Made by a program: the position numbers and the translations under genes. The notes under the pieces are model-generated. The model worked only from the letters and a program-made list of their open reading frames with translations, did no database searches and was not told the DNA's origin. Positions 4,265 through 10,821 of a stretch of DNA of 14,316 bases are shown here, piece after piece (within the stretch, counting starts at the first letter, position 1; each line of letters starts with the position of its first letter). The stretch covers positions 1 to 14,316 of the forward strand of contig JAUVIG010000050.1 of assembly GCA_030592825.1 (NCBI GenBank), in the 5' to 3' direction. This DNA comes from Chlorobiota bacterium. Lineage in GTDB: Bacteria > Bacteroidota > Bacteroidia > Bacteroidales > JAADGE01.

Positions 4265-6673
4265 TCAGAAAGTAATCCTGTATTGCAGCAACGGTAATAA
4301 GCCCAATTGATTTATGGTTTCCACTTCTCCGGTGGTAATATTATAGCTTTTGTATAACGGGTTTTTCTTGTTAGTTACATTTTGCACTTCAATAATCCAT
4401 TCTTGAGTGGCTTTTTTGCCTGTGAGCTTGAAACCGGCTCTTAAGTCAAAACGAAAATAATCGTCAAATTGTTCACAGAAAGCATTTTGGTCTTCGTATT
4501 GCGTAATCCCGCTTAAAGCAGACCTTTCGATATCAATGGGAGTGTATCGTTGTCCGCCGGCAATATTGAATTTGGCATCAACTTTTAACATTTTCCTTTT
4601 CTTGCTTTTTATTTTGTTTTTGCCTAACTCAAATTCTTTTCCGCTTAATAAATTAAATACATAACCTCCGTCAAAAACAGTACTTCTTTCAACATCGTCA
4701 CTTCCGGTGTATTTCGATTCAAAAAGTGAAGCAGTAGTTAAAAAATAAAAGCCTTTGTCAAGAAATTTTTCTAAAGTAATCTCTACACCATAATTAAATC
4801 CTGTTCCTTTATTAGTCACAGAATCGGGAATGGTCGCAGTAATTGAGCTGTGGTTCAATAATGAATAAGAACTGCTTTCAGCTTCTATTACAGCATTGGT
4901 AATATGTTGATAATAAGTTTCAGCTTTTAATCGAATGGTTTCAGATAATAAAAAATCGTAACCGATTACAAAATGACGGCTTTTTGTGAAGTCTAATTCA
5001 GTATTTGGAGTAGTATAAGTTCCGTCTGCTTGCAACACTTGGCGATAATAAAAATTAACAGGAGCCATTTGGCTGTGCAACCCATAACCAAAATTCAATG
5101 ATTGCTTTGGAGTGAAAGCCCATTTCATACCAAGCCTGGGTTCTATTGAAGAACTGTTGTTAAGTGTTAAATATTCATAATGTAAACCGGTATTAAGCGT
5201 AATTTTATCGTTGAATTTATGTTGCCACTGCATATAGGGTTGGATGAGAACGGTACTGCCGTCATAATCAATTACGGTTTCAAATTGATTGAAAGCAGCA
5301 TTATAAATGCTGTCTGTCATATTAAAGCTCAAGTAGTGAGCATAACTGCCGATTCTTACGGTATTTCCGGCATTAAATTTTTTGTTTAAATATAGTGAAG
5401 TTGTGTATTTTGTGCGATTAAAATTCTGTCTGTACCTTGGGATATTAGCCCCGTCAACTGTACTCAATGAATCCTCTGAGCCTTTGTTTCGGGCTGAAGA
5501 TGCAGCGAATGTAAGTTTTGAATAAGCAGATTTGCTAAGCAGATATTTATGAGTAAGGCCAATTACACCCATTGCATTCTCGCTAATGATATCAGTATCG
5601 AAATTACCTGTGAAGAACTCTGCTTCCTCAATTAATTCAGTGCTGTCTTTTTCACTGTCTAATAAGGAAATGTTGTTTATTCCTCCCAAGCCGAACACAG
5701 AGACAGTACCGAATTTATTGTCGGGAAAATTCAATTTAAATGTAAGATCCTGAAAATATGGTGTAGCGATTCCTGTTCCTAAATTAACACCCATAGCTTG
5801 TAATATTCCTAAAGTTGAATAGCGATAATTCACTAAATAAGAAGAATGTTTTTTGCGGTTTATCGGTCCTTCGGCTCCAAGTTCAAAGCCGTTAATCCCC
5901 ATTTGTCCCAAAAATTCATGTTTCTCATCGTTACCGTTTCTCATTTTCAAATCAAAAACGCCTGATAAAGCGTTGCCGTATTCAGAAGGAAAAGCCGCAG
6001 TCATGAAATCGGAATTAGCCAATACGTTGTTATTCAACATACTTACAGGGCCACCTGTTGCTCCTCCGTCACCAAAATGATTAGGATTTGGAATATCCAC
6101 TCCTTCCAACCGCCATAATACTCCGCCGGGAGAATTACCTCGAATTACAATATCATTTATGGCATTATTAGAAGAATAAACACCGGCAAAATTCATTGCC
6201 ATGCGCGAAACATCATTGTTAGAACCTGCGTAACGCTTTGTTTCTTCTACAGAGAACATTCGAGCACTGACAGTTGACGTTTTATTTAACGGTCGGTCTT
6301 TTACATCTTTGGCAACAATAACCACTGCATCAATTTTAACGGTACTTTCTTCCATCTCAATGTTCAGAATCAACTCTTTGGAAGAACTTAATTCGATATT
6401 GCGATATACCTTGGATTCAAACCCTTCAAAGTTAGCTTCTAATGTTACTCTGCCTATGGCAACTTCATCAATTTTGTAATATCCGTCAAGATCGGTTTTT
6501 ACTGCTTTTACAAGATCAGCATTCATAATAATTACATTTACAAAAGGAAGAGGAGCTTGCGTTTCTTTATCAACTATTTGACCTTTAATGGTCTGCGTAA
6601 AATTTTGTGCAGTGCTGCTTAGGGCAAACAGCATAATTATGACAATTATACCGGATTGAATTAAATTTTTCAT
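4265..6673 (-). CDS. TonB-dependent outer-membrane receptor with CarboxypepD_reg-like domain
   Basis: This encodes 802 residues from ATG at 6673. The open frame continues upstream to 6760, but the extra 29 codons cover the promoter and precede the signal peptide, so I reject them. The signal peptide MKNLIQSGIIVIIMLFALSS ends at TAQ. Next comes a carboxypeptidase-regulatory-like beta domain (about 28-110; IKGQIVDKETQAPLPFVNV, DLDGYYKID). A TonB plug follows (about 130-245; DVSRMAMNFAGVYSS, IVIRGNSPGGVLWRLEGVDI, SEYGNALSGVFDLKMRNG). The rest is a long 22-strand-type barrel ending in LLQYRITF, with the C-terminal aromatic needed for outer-membrane assembly. It should import an unidentified ligand using TonB energy. 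I see no SusD partner, so a SusCD glycan system is unlikely. The TolB-TPR-AraC regulator gene lies directly upstream, suggesting it controls this receptor. The stop lies 23 nt from the hslR fragment. Confidence 0.93.
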   Translation of the reverse strand: MKNLIQSGIIVIIMLFALSSTAQNFTQTIKGQIVDKETQAPLPFVNVIIMNADLVKAVKTDLDGYYKIDEVAIGRVTLEANFEGFESKVYRNIELSSSKELILNIEMEESTVKIDAVVIVAKDVKDRPLNKTSTVSARMFSVEETKRYAGSNNDVSRMAMNFAGVYSSNNAINDIVIRGNSPGGVLWRLEGVDIPNPNHFGDGGATGGPVSMLNNNVLANSDFMTAAFPSEYGNALSGVFDLKMRNGNDEKHEFLGQMGINGFELGAEGPINRKKHSSYLVNYRYSTLGILQAMGVNLGTGIATPYFQDLTFKLNFPDNKFGTVSVFGLGGINNISLLDSEKDSTELIEEAEFFTGNFDTDIISENAMGVIGLTHKYLLSKSAYSKLTFAASSARNKGSEDSLSTVDGANIPRYRQNFNRTKYTTSLYLNKKFNAGNTVRIGSYAHYLSFNMTDSIYNAAFNQFETVIDYDGSTVLIQPYMQWQHKFNDKITLNTGLHYEYLTLNNSSSIEPRLGMKWAFTPKQSLNFGYGLHSQMAPVNFYYRQVLQADGTYTTPNTELDFTKSRHFVIGYDFLLSETIRLKAETYYQHITNAVIEAESSSYSLLNHSSITATIPDSVTNKGTGFNYGVEITLEKFLDKGFYFLTTASLFESKYTGSDDVERSTVFDGGYVFNLLSGKEFELGKNKIKSKKRKMLKVDAKFNIAGGQRYTPIDIERSALSGITQYEDQNAFCEQFDDYFRFDLRAGFKLTGKKATQEWIIEVQNVTNKKNPLYKSYNITTGEVETINQLGLLPLLQYRITF

Positions 6674-6707
6674 AATTTCTCTTTTTAGTTTATACTGTTT
6701 TACGGGA

Positions 6708-6715
6708 CAAATATA
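6708..6715 (-). promoter_or_regulatory. -7 box of the TonB-dependent receptor gene
   Basis: The minus strand reads TATATTTG, an exact TAnnTTTG match, 34 nt upstream of the ATG at 6673. A TTGGCG lies about 16 nt further upstream as a possible -33 element. The AAAGAGAAATT before the ATG is at best a weak ribosome-binding site. The box supports the shorter start, because it lies inside the longer frame. Confidence 0.55.
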
Positions 6716-6887
6716 AGGGTATAGAAAACGCCAATCGCCCATGCCTGTCGGACGGAACAAGCAATGAGGAAACGTACTTATTATTTGTTAAGGATCAGAT
6801 GGTTAAGGAAAAGATAAGTTGTTGAAAAACATGTTCGGATAGACAGGGGTGGGCAATAATTAAGCTCTGACAATCAATGGTGTAAAT

Positions 6888-8684
6888 TTATGAGATTTTC
6901 TTGAAATATTCGGAAGGTGTAAGCCCGGTGGCTTTTTTGAAGAAAGTATTGAAAGTCGTTTTGGAATTGAAGCCACATTGATATGCAACGGACAGAAAGG
7001 TAAATTTTTGGTTTTTCGGGTTTTTAATTTTTTCTTTGAATTCTTTTAAACGAAAGCCGTTCACATAATCGTAAAAGTTCTGCTGTAATTGTTCATTAAG
7101 CACTTGCGATAATTGATTACTGCTCGCTCCGATGTGATTGGAAAGATCGTTAAGAGTTAATTTATTCTTAAGATATGGTTTGTCAATTTGCATGTATTCT
7201 TCCAATCGGGAAAGGATTTCTTTGGCGTCTTTCTCCTTAAGCCCTGATTTTTTGTATTGAGGCTTTGTTTTTTTCTTATCTAACTCAATATTACCTTTTA
7301 TTTTTCCGATAAGTTTTTCATACCTCGGGTCTTCCCAAAGCTCCTCCCAAAACGGATGGACTTTTAAGTAAATCAACTCAGCAGAACGCAAACGAATACC
7401 TTCTTCCAATATAGCAAATGCTTCATCAAAATTTTCCAATTTTACATTGATCAAAGCCAATAAATGACCGACAAAAGTAACTTGTTCTGATTGCATTTGC
7501 TTATACAATTGATTATAATATTCCATTGCTTTTTCTGTGTTGCCCATCATTGCATGAACAACACCGGAGCCTCCAATGTAATTTGATGTTTTTCCGGGTG
7601 CAACCGGTATGTTTCCGAACAATTCCGCAGCTTCCTCATATTGCTTCAGATAAGCTAAAACAAAGCCTTTTAGTATAGAAGCACTTTGAAAATAAGGATT
7701 AGCAGAAAGTATTCTGTCCATTAATAAAATGCTTTCTTCAAACTTTCGTTGTGCTACATAAATCGCTGCATGACAAAAGTGATTTTTTTCCGACATCGGA
7801 TCTAATTGAAGAGCTTTTTCACTTTCTTTTTCAGCTTCTGTCAATTTTTGATCGGCCATCAATGTCATTGCAATGATTTGATGAGCATCGGCATTGCTGT
7901 AATTCAATTCAATTGCTCTTTCCAAATGTTTATAAGTAGTATTCAAATCCCAATCATACCAAAAACTCACAGATGCCAGTGCCAAATGGGAATCAGACAG
8001 CCGGTCATCAATTTTCAATGCTTTTTCGGCATACTTTCTTGCTTTGGGAAACACTTCCTGCGGCTTCAAAAAACCTTTTGCTCCAATAAAAGCATAACTG
8101 TCACTGATGCCGCAATACGGCAAAGCAAAATTCGGTTCCAAAGCTACAGCCTTTTCAAATAACCCTATGGCTTCCAAACAATCTGCATGCGACCATTTGT
8201 TCAAAAGATATCTTCCCTGCAAGTACAAGTTATAAGCCTCAATATTATCGGTAGGTTTTTTTACTAAATGATCTTCAATGAACAAATGTTTTAAATTTTC
8301 GCGTAGTTTTTCTGCTATCATCAACGCAATTTCATCTTGTACCGCAAAAATATCATCTAAATCTCTGTCCCAAGTTTCAGACCAGAAAAAGTAACCTTCT
8401 TCTGTTTTGGCCAATTGGGCAGTAATTCGGACCTTATTCCCGTCTTTTCTTACACTGCCTTCCAGAATAACAGCCACTCCTAATTGATGTCCTATGGAAC
8501 ATATATCCTGATTTTTTCCTTTAAAAGTAAAAGAAGAAGTTCTTGCTGTAACTAACAGTCCCTCAATTTTAGTCAGAGCATTCAATATTTCTTCTGTGAT
8601 ACCATCACTGAAATACTCATTCTCAATATCAGAACTAATGTTCACAAAAGGTATTACTGCAATACTTTTCGGGTTTCCGATCAT
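6888..8684 (-). CDS. Soluble TolB-like/TPR/AraC-family transcriptional regulator
   Basis: This encodes 598 residues with no signal peptide or membrane segment, so it is cytoplasmic. Residues ~5-135 form a TolB-like (FlgO-type) domain: SIAVIPFVNISSD, EYFSDGITEEILNAL, and GVAVILEGSVRKDGNKVRI with AQLAKTEEGYFFWSETWDRD. Residues ~150-450 hold TPR repeats (for example AIGLFEKAVALEPNFALPYC, AEKALKIDDRLSDSHLALA, AEKESEKALQLDP). Residues ~500-598 are an AraC-type double helix-turn-helix: LNDLSNHIGASSNQLSQVLN, then VAYQCGFNSKTTFNTFFKKA with GLTPSEYFKK. The TolB-TPR part probably senses a ligand or partner and the C-terminus binds DNA. The receptor gene 214 nt downstream is the obvious candidate target. 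Upstream lies an 18-bp palindrome, a likely operator. AGGAAGT, about 6-12 nt before the ATG, is one of the few Shine-Dalgarno-like sites here. Confidence 0.9.
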   Translation of the reverse strand: MIGNPKSIAVIPFVNISSDIENEYFSDGITEEILNALTKIEGLLVTARTSSFTFKGKNQDICSIGHQLGVAVILEGSVRKDGNKVRITAQLAKTEEGYFFWSETWDRDLDDIFAVQDEIALMIAEKLRENLKHLFIEDHLVKKPTDNIEAYNLYLQGRYLLNKWSHADCLEAIGLFEKAVALEPNFALPYCGISDSYAFIGAKGFLKPQEVFPKARKYAEKALKIDDRLSDSHLALASVSFWYDWDLNTTYKHLERAIELNYSNADAHQIIAMTLMADQKLTEAEKESEKALQLDPMSEKNHFCHAAIYVAQRKFEESILLMDRILSANPYFQSASILKGFVLAYLKQYEEAAELFGNIPVAPGKTSNYIGGSGVVHAMMGNTEKAMEYYNQLYKQMQSEQVTFVGHLLALINVKLENFDEAFAILEEGIRLRSAELIYLKVHPFWEELWEDPRYEKLIGKIKGNIELDKKKTKPQYKKSGLKEKDAKEILSRLEEYMQIDKPYLKNKLTLNDLSNHIGASSNQLSQVLNEQLQQNFYDYVNGFRLKEFKEKIKNPKNQKFTFLSVAYQCGFNSKTTFNTFFKKATGLTPSEYFKKIS

Positions 8685-8705
8685 TTGTTACTTCCTGTTT
8701 ACAAA

Positions 8706-8751
8706 GGAATTGTTACGAAATAACTTGACTAATTTATTTCGTAATAATTCC
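8706..8751. promoter_or_regulatory. 18-bp palindrome (17/18) upstream of the AraC-type regulator
   Basis: GGAATTGTTACGAAATAA (8706-8723) and TTATTTCGTAATAATTCC (8734-8751) are inverted arms with one mismatch and a 10-nt spacer. The inner 11 bp are perfect. The site lies 22 nt upstream of the regulator's ATG and beyond the hslR 3' end. No T-run follows the stem, which argues against a plain terminator. An autoregulatory operator for the AraC domain is plausible. The arms share TTACG with the palindrome at 3987-4022. Confidence 0.55.
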
Positions 8752-8792
8752 AAAGGCACATAACTATATAAAAACTATTTTTACAAAATGCC

Positions 8793-8825
8793 TGCTGTTA
8801 TTTCTTACAAAGATATGTAACAGCA
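8793..8825 (-). terminator. Hairpin after the hslR-like gene, possible terminator
   Basis: TGCTGTTA (8793-8800) and TAACAGCA (8818-8825) form a perfect 8-bp stem with a 17-nt loop, 34 nt past the stop codon. On the minus strand it is followed by GGCATTTTG, a short T-run at best. A near-identical hairpin exists in copy A (4060-4092), with one mismatch. A weak terminator is the likeliest role. Confidence 0.35.
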
Positions 8826-8975
8826 ACTTTTTTACAAAAATACTTTAGAGTTTATTTTCTATTCAAAAAACTCCTTTAAATCCCGACGATCTTTTTTGGT
8901 TGGTCTGCCGGTTCCTCTGTCTCTTTTTAATGTAATATTTTTATTGATTACATTAAGAGTATCAATATATTCTTG
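8793..8975 (-). repeat. Direct repeat copy B (3' end of the intact hslR-like gene)
   Basis: This copy matches 4060-4241 at about 96% and contains the real 3' end of the hslR-like gene plus 66 nt of trailer. The intervening ~4.55 kb holds only the regulator and receptor genes. Homologous recombination between the copies would excise both and restore an hslR gene with a hybrid tail. Confidence 0.9.
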
Positions 8976-9236
8976 AGGAGTTATATCTTCTAAGTAATCA
9001 GGAACCAATTTTGCTCCCACTCTGTTATGAAGAATTTGTTTAATCTTGTAAATTTTATAAACGGGAGGATGTTTTATTTTAAATTCATCTCCGGTTTGAA
9101 GAGATTTTGATGCTTTTATAGCTATGTCATTAACTGATACTTGTTTGCTTTTACAAGCATCTGTTGCTTTGCTTCGAGTTTTATATAAGCGAACAGACCA
9201 TAAAAACTTATCGGCTCTTTCTGTTTGTTCACTCAT
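8859..9236 (-). CDS. hslR: S4-domain RNA-binding protein, HslR/Hsp15-like
   Basis: This encodes 125 residues. The S4 RNA-binding fold occupies about residues 5-55 (RADKFLWSVRLYKTRSKATD, VSVNDIAIKASKSLQTGDEF). An Hsp15-type middle follows (VGAKLVPDYLEDITPQEYID), then a strongly basic tail (RDRGTGRPTKKDRRD) ending in LKEFFE. Hsp15 in Escherichia coli binds free 50S subunits carrying stalled nascent chains. A role in ribosome rescue or rRNA binding is inferred here from family and from the operon with pth and rplY. The start overlaps the end of pth by 8 nt, indicating translational coupling. The last ~39 codons plus trailer are duplicated at 4060-4241. Length and motifs look normal, so this copy should be functional. 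Confidence 0.88.
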   Translation of the reverse strand: MSEQTERADKFLWSVRLYKTRSKATDACKSKQVSVNDIAIKASKSLQTGDEFKIKHPPVYKIYKIKQILHNRVGAKLVPDYLEDITPQEYIDTLNVINKNITLKRDRGTGRPTKKDRRDLKEFFE

Positions 9237-9909
9237 CTTTCTTTTTATTTATTTTTTCTAATTCTTTTTGAAAATCATATTTTGTGTTGAAATAGTTCAT
9301 CGTCCTTTCAAGACCAATAGTTCCGAAGTTTTTTATTGCGCCAATTGTTTTTTTAATTCTTTCAGGCAGCAGTTTTTTTTCATCTTCAGTCCAATTTTCA
9401 AGGACATAATCAACTTGGCTGCCCCTATGAAATTGATCACCGATTCCGAATCGTAAACGATTAAAATTTTGATTACCCAGAACGGCAATGATATTATTTA
9501 ATCCGTTATGTCCTCCGTCTCCTCCTTTATTTTTTAATCTGATTGTTCCGAAAGGTAATGCCAAATCATCAACAATTATAAGGGTGTTTGCTGCATCTGT
9601 TTTTTCCTTTTTCATCCAATGATCCACAGCTTTACCGCTTAAATTCATGTAGGTCATAGGTTTTATCAAAACAAAAATTCTTCCTTTGAATTTAATTTTT
9701 GCAACATCTGCATAACGTTTATGCTCAAAACAAGTATCGGACGCCTCAGCAAAAGCGTCCAATACTTTAAAACCTATGTTGTGCCTGGTATCGGTGTATT
9801 TTTCACCGGGATTTCCCAAGCCTGCAATAAGATATTTCATTTCATTTATATCTTCGACTTTCTTTGATTTTTTATTTTTAAACAAAAAATCTCTTAGTCG
9901 AAAAATCAT
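9229..9909 (-). CDS. pth: Peptidyl-tRNA hydrolase
   Basis: This enzyme hydrolyses the ester bond of peptidyl-tRNAs released by stalled ribosomes, recycling tRNA in the cytoplasm. Counting from the family-typical start MKYLIAGLGNPG (ATG at 9840, 203 residues), the catalytic set is intact: N10, H20, N66 in TYMNLSG, D91 in VDDLALP, and H111 in GGHNGL. The frame continues 23 codons upstream to an ATG at 9909 that overlaps the rplY stop as ATGA, giving 226 residues with a lysine-rich N-terminal extension (FLFKNKKSKKVED). The ATGA overlap favours the long start and the family favours the short one; I leave both open and give the long form. It is the middle gene of the rplY-pth-hslR operon, and its 3' end overlaps hslR by 8 nt. 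Confidence 0.95.
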   Translation of the reverse strand: MIFRLRDFLFKNKKSKKVEDINEMKYLIAGLGNPGEKYTDTRHNIGFKVLDAFAEASDTCFEHKRYADVAKIKFKGRIFVLIKPMTYMNLSGKAVDHWMKKEKTDAANTLIIVDDLALPFGTIRLKNKGGDGGHNGLNNIIAVLGNQNFNRLRFGIGDQFHRGSQVDYVLENWTEDEKKLLPERIKKTIGAIKNFGTIGLERTMNYFNTKYDFQKELEKINKKKDE

Positions 9910-10604
9910 TTCTTTTCTTTAGTTTTTTCCTTTGCTTTTGCTTCTCCGTCTTTCGCTTCTCCTTCTTTTGCTTCTCCTTCTTTTGGTTCTCGTTCTTCTC
10001 CTTCTCCTTCTTCTCCTTCTTCAAGTTCTTCTTCAAGTTCTTCTTCAGTTTTAGCAAGACGAGTAACTTCAACTGCTACTACTATTGATTGAGGATCCAG
10101 GAATTTCAATTTATCAAATTGTTCATCAAGCTCATTAACTTTAATTGAATCTCCTATATTTAAATCTGTAACATCTAAAGTGATATCATCAGGCAAAAAT
10201 TCAGCAAGAGCTTGAACTGCCAATTTCCTTCTTGCTACTCTTAATACACCCCCTGCTTGAATACCTACAGATAAGCCGGTAGTTTTTATGGGAACTTCAA
10301 CAGTAAATTCTTTTGATATATCAATTCTAAAAAAATCTATATGCATAATTTCATCAGTTACCGGATGAAAATCAACAGATTTCATAACAGTATCATATTT
10401 ATTATCATCAATATTTAAAGAAATAATATAGGAATTAGGTGTATAAACCAATTTCCTGAATTCATTTTTATGGGCATGAAAATGAACGTTTTCTTCTTTC
10501 TGTCCGTACATTACACAAGGAACATGCTCTTTTCTTCTTAAATGTTTTGTTGCTTTCTTTCCTGTTTCTTTTCTGCTGATTGTTTTAATTTCAATTGTTT
10601 TCAT
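9906..10604 (-). CDS. rplY: 50S ribosomal protein L25/Ctc
   Basis: This encodes 232 residues from ATG at 10604 (MKTIEIKTISRKETGKKATK). The frame is open to 10661, but the 19 extra residues are hydrophobic and unlike the family, so I reject them. Residues ~1-90 form the L25 5S-rRNA-binding domain (VPCVMYGQ, DFHPVTDEIMHIDFFRID). Residues ~95-185 form the TL5/Ctc C-terminal beta domain (VPIKTTGLSVGIQAGGVLRV, FLPDDITLDVTDLNIGDSI). From ~188 a low-complexity tail begins, first acidic (EEELEEELEEGEEG), then E/K/A-rich repeats (KEGEA, KEGEA, KDGEA), ending in KEKTKEKK. It is the first gene of the operon with pth and hslR-like, behind a promoter at about 10715-10722. L25 stabilises 5S rRNA in the large subunit central protuberance. 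The long charged tail is common in this phylum. Confidence 0.95.
   Translation of the reverse strand: MKTIEIKTISRKETGKKATKHLRRKEHVPCVMYGQKEENVHFHAHKNEFRKLVYTPNSYIISLNIDDNKYDTVMKSVDFHPVTDEIMHIDFFRIDISKEFTVEVPIKTTGLSVGIQAGGVLRVARRKLAVQALAEFLPDDITLDVTDLNIGDSIKVNELDEQFDKLKFLDPQSIVVAVEVTRLAKTEEELEEELEEGEEGEGEEREPKEGEAKEGEAKDGEAKAKEKTKEKK
9915..10050. repeat. Low-complexity CTTCTC-type repeats inside rplY
   Basis: The plus strand shows degenerate tandem hexamer to 15-mer repeats (CTTCTCCTTC, TTTTGCTTCT, TCAAGTTCTTCT). These encode the E/K/G/A-rich tail of L25. Such tracts are prone to length change by slippage, so tail length may differ between strains. A lysine-rich frame seen in another phase of this stretch is an artefact of the repeats. 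Confidence 0.7.
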
Positions 10605-10708
10605 TTTAATTATATTTGTGCTACTAAGATTTAAGTAAAAACTTCTTATGAAGAAAAGCACTTTATCCCCATCACACTGTTATTAATTTGCTTTTATGTT
10701 TTAATTTC

Positions 10709-10738
10709 GAGCCGCAAAAATATAAAATATTTCGGCTC
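10709..10738 (-). promoter_or_regulatory. Promoter of the rplY-pth-hslR operon embedded in an inverted repeat
   Basis: The minus strand reads TATTTTTG at 10715-10722, an exact TAnnTTTG -7 box, about 110 nt upstream of the rplY start. It lies between GAGCCG (10709-10714) and CGGCTC (10733-10738), a perfect 6-bp inverted repeat whose inner AAATAT/ATATTT also pair. The upstream arm contains TTG at about -33, with spacing slightly short. The palindrome could serve a regulator or be coincidental. Confidence 0.45.
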
Positions 10739-10771
10739 AAAAAAATATAAATTTCAAATTTAAAAAAAGAA

Positions 10772-10807
10772 GAAGTTTCGGGAACAGACAAATTTTCCCG
10801 AAACTTC
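10772..10807 (-). terminator. Rho-independent terminator of the secreted-protein gene
   Basis: GAAGTTTCGGGAA (10772-10784) and TTCCCGAAACTTC (10795-10807) form a perfect 13-bp stem with a 10-nt loop. On the minus strand it is followed by TTCTTTTTTT. It lies 15 nt past the stop codon at 10822. This separates the upstream gene from the rplY operon, which then uses its own promoter. Confidence 0.85.
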
Positions 10808-10821
10808 CGGAAGGTAAAAAC

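Noticed and set aside
4045..4275. 76-residue plus-strand open frame
   Set aside because: It is antisense to the hslR-tail duplicate. The minus-strand reading matches the intact gene, so the plus frame is spurious.
6674..6760. 29-codon N-terminal extension of the TonB receptor
   Set aside because: It overlaps a good promoter box and would bury the signal peptide.
6761..6887. Regulatory RNA or terminator between regulator and receptor
   Set aside because: I found no convincing stem with a T-run or known riboswitch core, only the upstream part of the receptor promoter region.
9915..10050. CRISPR-like tandem repeats
   Set aside because: The repeats are degenerate, in frame within rplY, and have no spacers. 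No CRISPR array is present in the window.
9878..10072. 64-residue lysine-rich minus-strand frame
   Set aside because: It is an out-of-phase reading of the repetitive tail of rplY.
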